A stretch of 64,000 bases of DNA from Mucidula mucida (taxonomy: Eukaryota > Basidiomycota > Agaricomycetes > Agaricales > Physalacriaceae): contig JADNYV010000079.1 in NCBI GenBank assembly GCA_015501055.1, forward strand, positions 89,267 to 153,266, in the 5' to 3' direction. The notes under the pieces were generated by a model, which was given only the letters and a program-made list of their open reading frames with translations, had not been told where the DNA came from and searched no databases. The translations under genes were made by a program, and so were the position numbers. Shown here piece after piece: positions 46,000 to 58,590 of this stretch (positions are counted from its first letter, which is position 1; each line of letters opens with the position of its first letter).

Positions 46000-48900
46000 T
46001 ACATTGTGACTAAAATACATTTACCGGGTTTTAAATACAGCTTATTTACTCGTAATATCTCAATACTTTCGTACAATCTGTCTATGCTCCTCGAGAGTGT
46101 TTGTAAAGATAAGTATTGTCTAAGTAAACTATAACATGTCCTTCATCAATCAACTCCTTCAGAATGTGATTCATGAACGATTGGAACGTTGCCGGCGAGT
46201 TTGTAAGTCCGAAGAACATGACTGAGGGCTCGAACAGGCCTCGGTTTGTTCTAAACGCCGCTTTCCACTCATCACCTTCTTTGATCCGGATGTTATTGTA
46301 ACCCCATCGGACATCCATCTTTGTGAAAACTTTGCTCCCTTCAACTTGTCGATAAGCTCCTGGATCAACGGCAAGGGGTATCGGTTCTTGATTGTCATGT
46401 CGTTCAACTTCCGATAATCCTGTACTGGCCGAAGGCTTCCGTCCTTCTTCTTGACAAAGAAGAAGGGTGATGCCATGGGTGAGATTGATGGCCGTATACG
46501 TCCCGTCCGTATGTTTTCTCCAGGAACTCATCTAACGCCTTCTGCTCGGATGGACTAAGGGGATAAACCTTGCAGTCAACCGGTTTGGAACCAGGCGTAA
46601 GTTCTATCGCGTGATCCCAGGGTCTTCGCTCCGGTAACTTGTCAAAGTCCGCCTTGCTAAATACATCGGAAAATTCCTCAATGTAAGGTGCAGCAGCGGA
46701 TGAAGGCTGTTGTGATCTCAGCTTTTCACCGCTTTTGCGATAGTTGTCCCAGTCCATCCAGAACAAACGCTCTCCCTCTTCCAACTTCTCTTCTACGTCT
46801 TCTCCTTCATCTTCCGGTGAGTCATACTCGGGTAGATAGCCGCAACGGTCTGGGCATCGATCAAAAGTCAATGTGGATTCCGTCCAGTTGATTGTGGGGT
46901 TGTGATATCGTAGCCAATCTAGCCCCAAAAAGATACTTGTTTTGCCAAGATTGGTGACGGCCAACTCGATCTTTTCTGCGTGATCACCGATCTTCATCCG
47001 GACCTCCACAAAACCTTGATTGCTCCTCCCTCGTTTAGGGTTCCATCCGCATTGTAGACAGGAGCTTGACCGGTAACTCCTTGATCGGGAGTCCGTTCTT
47101 CTCGACGAATTCTTTATTGACACAAGAACCCGTTGCTCCACTGTCAAGAAGGGCACTCGTTTCCCATTCAGAGCCTGTGTGTACGCTCTCTATGGTTACT
47201 CGAGTTTCATGTCCTGCCCCTTTGTTCCCCGGATGTACTTCCTCGACTTTTTCAACTCCGTCACAACTTCCACCGCAGCTTCCTTTGTCAACGCTCTGAT
47301 CGCCATCACCTTCTCCTCCGTCGCTTCTCTCTCTCTCCGCTCCGGCATCCATGCTCTCAAAATTCCCACTGCTCTCGACACGTCATCCTCTCTTAGCCGT
47401 TGTGCGATCCACTCGGGCGTATTTGGCTCAAATCTTTCTTTCGCAGGTTTTGGTGGTAAAGTCGTCGATGATATTTTAGATGTTTCAGTACCCGTACTGT
47501 AAATAGATTCTGCATCTGACGACCCTTTCCTTGATGACTGCTCCGGCAGGACTGCGTCTACTGCGGGAGCTTCGCAAAACCCAACTCTTCGGCCAACTTC
47601 TTCTTCTCCTCGTCGTTCATTTCGGTCCATAGACCCCGAATCGTCTGGGGTCGACCCTTCTTGGACAGAACCTGCTGACATGGCCGTGTTCGCCACAGCT
47701 GAAGCAAAGTCCTCTTCGACGTGCGTTGTCGATGTCCATCGGCCTGCCGGCTCCTCCATAGGTAACACCGGTGGCATCTCGTCGTGTGATCGGCGTCGGG
47801 GGTGGGTTCGTAGGATTGGCTCTCGATGTAGCCGCCTGCGGAGCTTGGGGCCGGGACTGCATGCCGGACCTCTTGCTCGCCGCCCGCCTTCTCCACAGCT
47901 GATCGATCTGAATGATCTGTGCCTTCCAATCCTTGTACTTCTCTGGCAACCCGTCTCGGCTGCCATAGATCTGGTCATGATCTTCTCGTTGACATTGGTC
48001 TCGAGAAGTCGCACGACAAATGCGTCATCCTTCGAGTATTCCGCCTGGGTGAGCAGGACCTCAACTTCTGGAAGAAGTCTTGAGCGGTGTCTTGCCCCTG
48101 GTGCAACCGCTTGATCTGGTTCCCAACACAACCCCAAGACATGCGTCCACCACCGGTGTTGGAAGGCGCGAGAACGGAATGGGAGGTCAAGGAAGTGGTT
48201 AATTCCGGAAGTACCGCGGGGGTTTTCTAATACAAGGTTCACTGGAAGGGTTATGGACACACAACAGACATGGGAACCGGCATGTAATCTCAAAATGCCG
48301 ACGAAGCTATCCAAGATTTTCACCAACAGTACCCAAACAAGCCAAAGCCACCTGCGCTTGCTCGCATTGAAGTTCCCATATCGCAGTTTCCATCCCATTT
48401 ATTCCGACCCATGCCACTGCCTGACACCGAACCCTTGACGTCACATTACCCTCTGCAGTCTCATGGAGTGACTCTGGCGCAGAATGGAACTTGCGCCTTA
48501 AGGAGGGGGTGATGTTATGAATTGCCATATTTTCACATTTTCAATCTTATCATATCTTATCGGGGGCTTGTCTTATCAACCAATGGACTGTTTCATCATC
48601 TGTTTCATCACCAATCATACTCCTTTTCATTACCAAAGCCGTACTCATGTCGGACACACCCAACACATGGATGACATCATACATGCCAATACCTCATGGA
48701 CTCCTATTGTATACACACCACCAACACTCCGTAGCACACATGGTTGTTTCAGTATTATTACTTACATGCAGTTACCACTCGTATTTAATGGTTTCACGGA
48801 CTAGTAGCATACAACACTGGGTCAGGGTGTGGAGTTAACCCTAGCGAAACACGTATGGACAAGGAGTCCAAACACAGACTTACTAGTATATAAGCAGTAG

Positions 48901-49035
48901 CGTAGTATCATTGTACTTCAGTTCCATCTCGTTTATACACCTGGCCTAGCCTAGTCTTACGAACACAAACACTTTCTCCCTTAGTTCTTGCTGTGGTACC
49001 TGGTTTAGTCTCGTGGCTATAGTCAGTCGCTAACA
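46000..49035. mobile_element. Composite gypsy, right half of the palindrome centre
   Basis: Mirror image of 43048-45999: RT, protease and gag on the minus strand (46000 to about 48120), the same gag/chromodomain switch near 48120-48126, then chromodomain and LTR (48513-49035) on the plus strand. Terminal sequence is CTAACA-TTATC, the inverse of GATAA-TGTTAG on the left, so the two outer flanks are mirrored and do not form a direct target duplication. Confidence 0.85.
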
Positions 49036-49603
49036 TTATCCATAGAGTGTACATTCATGACAGTACGGTGGATGTGCGCCTGCCCCGTCGCGCTAACACC
49101 AATGAGTGGACCGTGGTCAATGATAACAAGAGGGAGGATAGATTATGTTATCCGATCCGCCATGATCCCATCTAGACTACTGTACTTTATTGCATCCTTG
49201 GTTCATTTGACTGGGATCTTCGGCTCATGTCATACCATTTATTGCTACATTACTGGATACACAAAAACGGGAGTCATATCAGCAAATATAGTATTTCAAA
49301 ATGAATTTATACTACAGTTCGGCCAGAGTGAGATTGACAGATGTCATGGCCGTTGCTGCAGTACAAGCTTTTCTTGCCCCTTTGTAGTTTTGGCGGCAGG
49401 TGTTCTGTTCAAAGGATGGCGTCCTTCCATCCCCGCTGTCTGATCCTGGGTCCTCCTCATCCTCATCCTCCTCGTCCTCCGCCTCCGCTTCAACTGTCGG
49501 GGGTTTATCAGATGGCTCATAAGGACGCCTGGCGAGGAGGACTTCAATTATAACAGAGTGATTGCCAACAATCCTTTTCCCAACAATCTCTACAACGACA
49601 ATT

Positions 49604-50757
49604 CTAGTAAAGTGGTATTGGATCATCCAGGTATATGCTGGTAGTTTGGACACCTGGTCTGACTCTCCACCTCAGCCCACATTCGGGTTTAACAGTAGGA
49701 TCCTCGTCATATACAACATCTCCAACTGTTCTTTGGGCAAATCTGCGATGCGCCTGTTGATATACGTCCATCCCCACTCTGGAGCCCGCTTCATTTGCCA
49801 TGCATTCGAAAGAGGCGTAGTGAAGCGATGCCAGATGTTCCCATTTGAGCGCTTCAAGATTTTGTGTATGTCTGAGTAGAAGTCCTGTCTCATCGAGGAA
49901 TCCATCCATCGTGCTGCAAATGTTTTACCAGCAAGGGCATGGAATCCTGCGCGTCCCCAGTCGATGAGAACCGGATTATTGGTTCCATGGCAAAGAATGA
50001 CGTTGTTGGAATGGAGGTCGTTATGCGAGACACCGTAGCGACGGAGGCGCTCGCTAGCTCAAGAATTCTCTGAGAAATATCCTCCGCTCTGCTATGGAGA
50101 TATCTGTTCCCGGGCGAATGGAGGACATAAGGCGGCCCGGGATGTACTCCTTCAACAAACCGTCGATGGCGTCTAGTGCTGGATGAACACTATAAGACCC
50201 GACCACATAGGGATGCGCACACTGCCGAAGTGCTTAGGAATAAGGCCCAACTTCTGAGCCTCGGTGAGAGCTTTGTACGCCCTCTGCTCGATGCGGCGGG
50301 CATTATTCAAGTATTTCCAGTGCTCGAGCTCGTCGAACCATTGCGGGTCGTCCTCCGAACGGACACGATATTCGAGTACAGGCGGTCCACCACTGCGCTC
50401 GATGTACATGGTGAGATTCGTCTGGAACTGTCTCTCGACGTCGACGCTCCAGGGCACGGTTCGCTCTCCAATGCGGCGATCAGCGAGCTTACAGAAGAGC
50501 CTGTCCGGGAGGTCAAGAGCATATTGGAGTGGTTGGATTAGAATGCAAGCATAGTTGGTGAATGGATGGAATGCTCTGAGGACCTTCGCTTCGACCATCC
50601 GGTTACTAGCACTTGTCACCAATGACATGTGAATAGTGTTGTTGGCTCTATAGAGGGCTTCAGGTGGTCTGACAATGTTTTAGGAGACGCCTATAAGAGT
50701 ATCTTGAAACCATGGATGTGAGCTTACTTGAGAAAAGTGGCGTAAACCTGTTGAACC
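49604..50757 (-). pseudogene. Atypical kinase-like K3' (right arm), frameshifted
   Basis: Mirror copy of K3 with the same C-terminal frameshift plus more: a base lost near 50186 (GTCGGGTCTTATAG) and losses near 50047 and 50090, so the frame is cut into at least three pieces. HNDLHSNN and LIDWGRAG remain readable at about 49965-50040. Exon 2 has lost bases at its 5' edge (near 50753). Confidence 0.7.
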
Positions 50758-51056
50758 TGTCATTTTCCACGAGTTCATTCAGCGAGTAAACAAGCGAGAA
50801 GGCATGCTGGACGAGCTGAGTAGAGCATGTCTCTGGGTTGGACGTCCGTGAACAAAGAGATCTAGGAAGATGAGCAGTATAAAGCAAGAGGCTCCGGCAA
50901 GTCCCGAGTTCAGTGACTGTCCTTTTCATGGCATCGTATGTTCGGCGCGAAGAAATGAGTCGGCACGAAGATCAAACGAGGTGCATGCTTCGGTGACTCA
51001 GTCGGCGGTCGCAATTGCCAACAGCTATGAAGTATAAAGGCAGCATGCAAAAAACT

Positions 51057-51134
51057 TGCTTTGGCGGGGACTCGAACCCCGGCGGAGTCATTCTCTGGTG
51101 GGAAGGCTCCATGTTACCCTTACACCACCAAAGC
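51057..51134 (-). tRNA. tRNA-Gly(CCC), right copy
   Basis: Same as the left tRNA except for one missing C between the anticodon arm and the T-arm (CGCC versus CGC before GGGG). Acceptor, D-arm, T-arm and the T-run terminator are intact. The one-base change shortens the variable region and could affect folding. Confidence 0.68.
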
Positions 51135-54100
51135 TTGAAATGATCATCATCTGTGTACCCTCAGATTGTAAGTCGGATTACTTCTTCGCTGGCAGAGGCG
51201 GTGGCATCCTGGGTCCCATTTTTGATCACAACGACGCTCGAGCTTGTTTGATTCATGTAACACCACATCCCAGACTACGAATCTTATGTTCCACGTCTCG
51301 GGTCTTCGCCTTCAGAATCAATCTATCAATCGACTGTCACTCATATTTGTCTTTAGCACACGTTTTGGCTTCACCATATGCTCTCTTTTCGTGAAATGGA
51401 TCTCGGCAATGGATAGAAGTCAAGGCTTCAAAGCTTCACGTCTCATGACGTGTTCATCAATAGAGGACGCGCGCGCACAAGACCTTCCTCGCAACTTGGC
51501 GGGACAACTTTTTGCTGATAACATCCATCGATGACCACCAGACTCTCTCCGTATGGCGCTACGTGCAAAGGCGAGCTACCGTTAATCTTCTCGAACTACT
51601 CCAGGCTACTCTTCGTATCACAATCATGATCGTCAATCACCTACTGCGTCTACGTTTCGTCTGCACACTGATTGGTGCTGTCGAGGTACTCACGACATCC
51701 AACGTTACGCGTACCGTCATCTGCTCGTCAAGCATTGTGATTCGGAGTTGGAATGTCTATCATGGGGGGACAGTTTGAGCCTCGGGTGCGTTCTTTGAGT
51801 TTATACTCAGCAGATAACCCTAGCCACCGAATTTCATCTATCCTATCAGACCAAGGTTACGTCCAGCATCTCACATCTGGATCCGAGTCTCCAGTAAGTA
51901 TCTCGTAGAGGTGAGCCTCATCTTCCTCATCCTCATCAGACAAGGTGACCGGACATAACACGTGAACGTGTTGAGAAGCGCGAGCAAGATACGTGTTTAG
52001 AAGCACCTCAACGTAGATCAGTGATAACCGCGACGGACGCTTTGTGAGTAGCGGAGATACGTCCTCTATCGCGATTGACCAACTCGTGACGCGCCACCAT
52101 CTGCAGAGTTCGAATCACGGTCTTCTACGCGATGATGGCTGGCTTGGGCTGGAGCGAACATATGGGATATTCCCAATTAGACTATGAACGCCCGTGAACT
52201 TCACACGGTATGTGAAATCTAGATGCGGGGTTAGCGACCGATAAACAGACGTTATTCGGGATCAATATCTTTTATGGAGTGTCGCACATCCTGATGGCGC
52301 TAATCCATCGCACACTGGAGAATGAACGAGGAGTTTTATCCGACAGTTCGTGGATTATTGGCCACATGCGAAGTACTCCGCGGCGTTGACATTGCGAGTC
52401 GCACACCAGTAACGTGGTAAGCGTCAATGCGACTGTTGACTACAAAGCACCATGAACGCGTGGAGAATTCATTTGATAGAGGGACCAAGTAAATCATAGC
52501 GTGTCTGCGATCTGCGGGATGCGTGGGAGGAATGGTGATATGTCGCGAAGAAGTTGTGCGCCTTGTAAGGGTAGATCGCACTGCGAAAGTGGCGACACAT
52601 CACATCTCTCTTATAGAGCCAAGGCAGGTCCTTTGGGTCTTAACAGGTGGCTGAAAAACCATATATTATCCCCAATCGAAGAGCGTAGATGATTTCGAGT
52701 CTTCGAGACGCATTCTTTGAATTGACGCTTCCAGCGGCAAGCGTTAATTCCAGCTGTGACGTCACCACACCACGTCCTTGACCTCGAACAGTCATGTTGG
52801 TCTGCCTTCTTCATCGTGTTTTCCATGTCTATCCCAAGCCAAGAACGACTTACGCTTTGATATCGGCCACCGTCTGTACTGCCCTCTTTGCTTTCAACGC
52901 CCCATCGTGCCCTGCATCAACAGGACCCGGCCATTCTGTCCAGCTGTCGAATCAATCCTCTTCAAACTTCAAATTCCGCGACATCTCAGTTCGGTCTCGG
53001 TCAAGAAGCATTTCTCACTCCCATCCAAGCTCATTATGTCCTTGACAAGTCCTATACCACCCTTGCTAATCCTCCCTAGCGCCTGCTTACTCAGACCGTC
53101 AAGCTTTTTGTTTACTATATGGGGCAACAGGGACGCGCCACAGTGCACAGTCGGATGTTCAGTGGCAGGAGGAGGGTGGAGCGCCGGGCAGGGCATCGTT
53201 CCCCCGCGTGGGAGGATAGGTTCAGTATTGGCTCGACTTCAGTAACCTTCCTACTTACTCCCGCGAGCCTGCGAATCATCATCCACCTCAACTTCAAGTT
53301 GCCGAGCGCGGTCCGGAGATCCGATGCCGCCACCATACGTCGCTGATTATCCGAGCTCGGAGTTGGAACGGGGCTGCTACTCATCGATTTTCTCACTGCG
53401 AGGTCGAGAGATTTCATTTGGGATCTTCCTGTGACTGACTTCCTCTGGATCAGCGTGTGTACTGGGTCTCCGAGTTTTACGCGCTTGTCTCCCCCGCGTT
53501 CTCTCCCCGCTTTAGGTACAGCACCGAAGATCTCACGTGTCATCAACAGTACATACACACCGCATTCTCATCATGCCGTACCCAACTCTTCTGTAGCACC
53601 GAGATTTTCACGCTTCACCAGTTTTTTTCTTGCACGGAGGTAGAACGGGTGCGAGCTTGTCGTGCCATTCCAGTGGCAGGTTGGCTTGGATAACTCTTAG
53701 CTCAACGGAACCAAGTGAAAAGCTGTCAGGCTATGAATGGTGCATGACTTGGTATCCATCGCGGACGTATGAACGAAAGCACCGCCGCTCGTCATCCTCC
53801 GAGCACTACGCAGCGCAAATATAGGTACTGTGGGTAAACTCACACGCGCCCAAGCTGATGTCCTTGGCCTGCGGGGCGCCACATAATGATAATGCAGTGT
53901 TGAAATCTGATGTTGCAAAGTTACCAGTGCTGTTGCATTCCCATGGGAGATGCGTGTTCTCACGCGCTATTGCTGTTTCATCATTCGCTTGAAATTTCCC
54001 ATCGGAGAGTGTCATGCATGATATCTCCCATCGGACTTGAGCCCACACCATATCCACGGGCAGGGATAGAACACCTGGGTGTACGCGAATTCCCAATATC

Positions 54101-54532
54101 CTTCAACCTTTGATGTTGTTCTTGTTCTGGCGGAGTGGCTCTGGAAGCAGCTGAGCTTACCCTTGGAAAGCTACCCTTGGTGTCGGTGTGGGTAGTAGCA
54201 ACGAACGGAACGTGTTAAGATTCGCGAATAATGTACAGGTAATGAGTGATAATGACAAGGTGTGCGGTATGCGTAAGACGAGCGATATATTAGCGCGCGA
54301 GCGGGCGTAAGTATGAATATGAATAAGTAAGTGACAGAGTAAATGCAAGATTGATGGTAGTGTGATGCTGATGTATGAGGCGAATGTAATACAGATGGAT
54401 GGACGCGTCGTGGGGATGCGGCACGCTGGGAAAATGATGGAATATGCAAGGTGCGAAGGATCGGTCAAGGTCCGTCGGCGTCGGTGTGGGTTCGATAAGA
54501 ATAACACCGTGGACTGGCCGCCGCAGTTGAAA
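51135..54532. other. Intergenic, mirror of 37504-40939
   Basis: No supported gene. Frames seen here differ from those of the left arm through small indels. Confidence 0.4.
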
Positions 54533-55197
54533 TCATGGTTCAAAGGCGTATTGAACCGCGACAGCACAAGCTTCACTCTGCGCGTGCTCCCTGAGACCAT
54601 CATGCGTGTCAAAGAAGCCATCACACGCGGGACACGATAGAGCGCTTAGAGTCGAAGATGTGTGGGAGGTCTGAGAACGTGGGCGTTTGGACGAGGGTGC
54701 AGAGAGTGTCTAAGGGGATAATATCAGCACGGGGTAATTACAAGAGGGATAGCACGGACAATGTGGCAGTCGGCCGTGTCGGGTTTGCGTTTGAGCGTAC
54801 AAGGCGAGGAAAGGTCTAAAGTAGACGTAAGTAAAACAACGATGAGCTGGGGAATGTACGTACCACCAAGAAAAGTGCTGGAAAAGTTCTCGCGCCAGGC
54901 CAGAATACGTTTCATACGCAGGCCCTCTGCCGCGTCAGCCAGTTCCGGACCATCCTCGTCTTCATCCGAGGAGCAGTATTCCTCCATCTCGTCGTATAAT
55001 GACTCGTCGTCGTCTTCAGAGGAGGACGTGTACGGCGACGAGCCCGATGATGCAAAGCTACTTGCTCGTCGTGGCGGTGGCGGAGTGCACTCGACGAGCT
55101 GTATGATCTGGACGCTGTACTGGGCCTTCCTCGGCGCTGGCATCTGCATCTGCACATCGTCGATAGCGGGTGTCGGCGGCATCGTGCACAACATCAT
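54533..55197 (-). CDS. Small acidic zinc-finger protein (right copy)
   Basis: Mirror of the left gene with the same three-exon model: start at 55197, stop at 54533-54535. One replacement is visible in exon 1 (Ser to Arg in PAPSKAQ/PAPRKAQ). In exon 3 changes are silent, for example GTC-GCC to GTC-GCG and CTT to CTC. The C2HC-like motif is unchanged. The pattern suggests coding constraint since the arms separated. Confidence 0.63.
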
Positions 55198-56926
55198 CGT
55201 CGTGGTATGTTGTTAAGAGAAAAGTGTGGCGGTGGTAGTTGAACAAAGAGTGGACCCTCGCGCGACGGTTTTGTAGTCGACGGATCCGGATTTGGCACAA
55301 CACACTTTGATTTTTGATCGGAAATTCAAATTTGTGGCAGCGGATCTCAGATTTCGGGTGTGCGGCACGTGAACGCACCTGTGTCGCTCTTATCGGATCC
55401 AGAACCAGGCCCAGCCAGAGCAGGCGCCATCGATGTTCCCATTCCCTCTCCCAAAATACCGCTGCTACTAGCCCCCTACTGACCTTTTCCTTCATGACAC
55501 TGACTTTTCATCATGCATAGCATCCTCAGTTTCATACCTATGCTGGTCTCGGCCCGCCCTATGCCTCGCGACCTCCTCCATAGCGATGGCCTTCCCACAT
55601 AACACTCCCGTGTGACCGATCTCCCTGATGGAGTTGCATTACTCGTAGCTGCGCTCCCCACGGAAGGCGGGATCCTATATCTAGAACAATAAAGCGGTTG
55701 GGAGGTGATGGTGCGACTTTTTCATGCATCCGGTGGCGGCGTGGGTGTACCATGACGTCTAGAATACGTAGAACAAAGGAAATGAATTCTCAATGGCAAG
55801 CAAGCTCGGACGTGGCATGTAGCATGCTCTAGTTCCGGAGAGAGAAAGGAAGGGAGAGTGAATGCATGACGAATAGAAGCAGGGCGTGTACGTTCATAGC
55901 TTCAAGTGTATCATCGGGGGCATGAACCTCCGTTGCGCTACAGGCTATTCAGATCAAGAGAGATTACACGGCGAGAACCAATGTGATGTCAGACAACCTT
56001 GAGTGTAAAGCCTATGCTATCCACAATCAGACGGCGTGTATGATATCGATGCTCCGTTCTATTCTGTGAGGCTACGTATCATCGGGATGGTGTATCCTCG
56101 ACGCCGACAATGGTTTGTCAGATTAAACTCGTAGGATACCACAGTACCATATCCCTGAGAGCGGACTGAAGAAAACGAGGTGGAGCTCCGATAGAGGCAG
56201 ATATCCGGCCAGTCGAGGCCAGTGGGGCGAAGAGACGGCAGTGTACGTTCCAAGCTTTGAAATCGACAAAGCTAGCGCACATGGAAATGAAAGAGCTCCA
56301 GAGCCACGGCGAGCCAAGAAGGGTTTTAGCCAAGTCTCTGTGCCAATGAAGATACCCTAGGTAGTAGACAGGTGACGCTGACATCGCACAGAAAAGAGCC
56401 GCAGCGCCAGAGTTGCGATGGCAGCAATAGTATGCCCTGCATGATAGGCAGAATATTCCAACGTTTGGCTCCAAAGCAAATTCGGGCACCCAGAAATATC
56501 TGATAGTTTTGTTGACCCGCGGCTTGATGATGAACGTTCAAGAAAAGGTTCTTATGACGTGACACTCGCCACCATCATTCGAAAGATTAGCGTTCCTCTC
56601 GCGGGAACTGTTTCTTGACATCTATCGTCTGGAGCCTGGACCCCTCTTGCAGGGAATGACAGGGAGATTCTGCTCACACCAAAACGATACTTTACCCAGA
56701 GTGAGATCGTAACTGCGTGTCTCTATCCGGCGACTCAAATTGCAGAGTTGCTGAATACCTGATTTTTGGCGGGTTTAAGACTGCGGATGGATGATGGCCT
56801 TGTAGTTTCCTTTGAGGGTTAGTACGAACGTTATCTTACTGTTCTCGCGATACCAGTGGAAAGCGGCGCTACCTCGGTGTGCCAGTGTGTGAAGGCGAGC
56901 TCGCTGCGAGTTCACATCCGCTGACG
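55198..56926. other. Intergenic, mirror of 35090-36838
   Basis: Shares the candidate small frame near 56118-56360 (plus strand). Indels of 10-13 nt relative to the left arm lie near 55530-55545 and 56510-56520. No gene supported. Confidence 0.35.
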
Positions 56927-57202
56927 TTACTCCGAGCTAAGAGCTTTCAGGTGCTGGGCGTGGAATGCAAATGTCCCCCCGGTGACTAGACTGAACTCTG
57001 AACCCGGTGTTTTGTCGGACGTAGGATCTGCAGGTGTGTGAATTTCGGTTTGCGACTGCGAGGATGATAGCAACGTGTGGCATACAATGAACTTGCCTAA
57101 TCTTACCACTACACCGTGATGGTCGCTTTGGATTCCCGGAAAGGGGGTTATGGTTTTGGGAATGGTCTCTTGGTGTTTTGACAGCGCGTCCTCACATGCC
57201 AT
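56927..57202 (-). CDS. Gene Z, uninterrupted right-arm copy (hypothetical)
   Basis: 91-codon frame MACEDALSKHQ through HHGVVVRLGKFIVCHT to GGTFAFHAQHLKALSSE-stop. It is open across the point (57073-57080) where hAT-IV sits in the left arm. It could be the last exon of a longer gene, because the frame continues upstream of the ATG (NFRRPEPAVLH). No domain recognised. Confidence 0.4.
   Translation of the reverse strand: MACEDALSKHQETIPKTITPFPGIQSDHHGVVVRLGKFIVCHTLLSSSQSQTEIHTPADPTSDKTPGSEFSLVTGGTFAFHAQHLKALSSE
57073..57080. other. Empty target site of hAT-IV
   Basis: Plus strand ACGTGTGG, the complement of CCACACGT that is duplicated around hAT-IV in the left arm. Confidence 0.9.
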
Positions 57203-57245
57203 ATGCAGGACGGCAGGTTCTGGCCTCCGGAAATTGGATCGCGTT

Positions 57246-57247
57246 TA
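57246..57247. other. Empty TA target site of the mariner-like element
   Basis: Single TA between GCGTT and TGAGGCC. In the left arm the same flanks are separated by 6268-33064, with TA on both sides. Confidence 0.6.
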
Positions 57248-57474
57248 TGAGGCCCGGACGCCACGATGATTGATTAGTGGGTAGCTACCATTCGTACCAC
57301 AGTCACACTGGTGGGCAACACATACACACTGAAAAGGTTAGCACACACTCACGCAATCGCCGTGTCCGCACACACTGGAATCAGGTGTCGGAGCATCTAT
57401 CCGCTTCCCGGATGCTCCCACGTTTTGATTTCTCTTCTTGACCACATCCTCATCTTCGCCTCTTCGCGCTCCCG

Positions 57475-58088
57475 CCGTCCGTTTGGAACCACATCAACAG
57501 ATCTGTGGATGACGCTATGGACTGCATCCAATTGCTCATGCCCGGCTCAACGCCTATCCTACGTAAGTCAAGAGCGCTCGCCAACTGATCATGCACGAGA
57601 CCGGTGCAAATCGCGTCAATGCTGAGGGGGCGGCTGGTGGCGGGGAACGGGATGGACATGTGCGCTGGTCAGATATTCACCGCTCGCCGAAATCGAGCCG
57701 ACACTCTTCCAGCCCGACACGAAGCTCCGACTTGTGCATCTCCTTAGCCCGCTTAAGCTCACCCTCATAGCCCAGGCCTCATGACGTCCTAAGTGCGTTA
57801 TTCGTCCATCACCATCCCTCCCTCTAAACACCCCCCACGCTAGCTCTCACCGCGGACTGCGCATCTTTCTTCTACCCAAGCCACGTCCCAGCCACTCTAG
57901 GCGTACAAGAGCGCCTCGACCTCATGCACTCCAAAAAGCTCTTTTCCCTCCCCGCGCGGTATCTCACCACCAAAGACCAATCAACCTCGTTTTTGTCTTC
58001 TTCGCCTGAATACATCACGCTAGACGAGAAGATGTGCAAGCAGCTGTCTGTCCCCCGCGCGCGTGTAAAGAAGCCCGTAGGCGTGTGA
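57475..58088 (+). pseudogene. Gene Y, right-arm copy (better preserved)
   Basis: Here exon one is in frame (PSVWNHINRSVDDAMDCIQ to a GTAAGT donor near 57559), exon two reads LVRYSPLAEIEPTLFQPDTK onward without the TAG or deletion seen in the left copies, and the last exon runs through ERLDLMHSKKLFSLPARYL to a TGA at 58086-58088. Compared with the left, DDIAKK is replaced by DEK by a small deletion. The exons cannot be joined with certainty, so it may also be dead. Confidence 0.4.
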
Positions 58089-58590
58089 CGCGGCGTGAAA
58101 TGTAGAGAGCGATGAGCCTGCAAAGTTGCGCTTGATGATGGATGAGGAGAGCGACAAGGACGAGGTGGCGGGTGCCGTGGCGGTCGTGGCGTATGCGCAG
58201 TGGATGAACCAGAGCGACTGGGGCTCGAGGTCGGGGACGAGACTTGTGGGACGGGCGATTTCGGGGAATATGATGATGAGTTCCCCCAGGCGCATCCTTT
58301 GTTGTGCAGGCTGTTGAGTGAATGGTGGTTCTCTGGTGTTGTACTTGCTATTTCATTGAATAGTAACGGTAGGCATACTCGGAACATTCATATCAACTTT
58401 GTATAGCCTGGCTACAATACAGTCGGTCCCGGCCTGTACGTCTTCAAAATCACCCTCACCACGCGAAATGACTGCACCCCCAAAATGAAACTTATGGTGC
58501 ATTGTTCTTGGGGGCATCTGTTTTCAAAAGACACTAAGGATATCACAACAACAACAATATACATATTCAAAGGGTAGATATAGACGATGG

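Noticed and set aside
46000..57245. Treating the right arm as a pure sequencing read-through (missing-adapter) artefact
   Set aside because: Arms differ by 10-13-nt indels, silent coding changes and clean insertion polymorphisms, not only by one-base errors. A haplotype misjoin remains possible and is listed as a finding.
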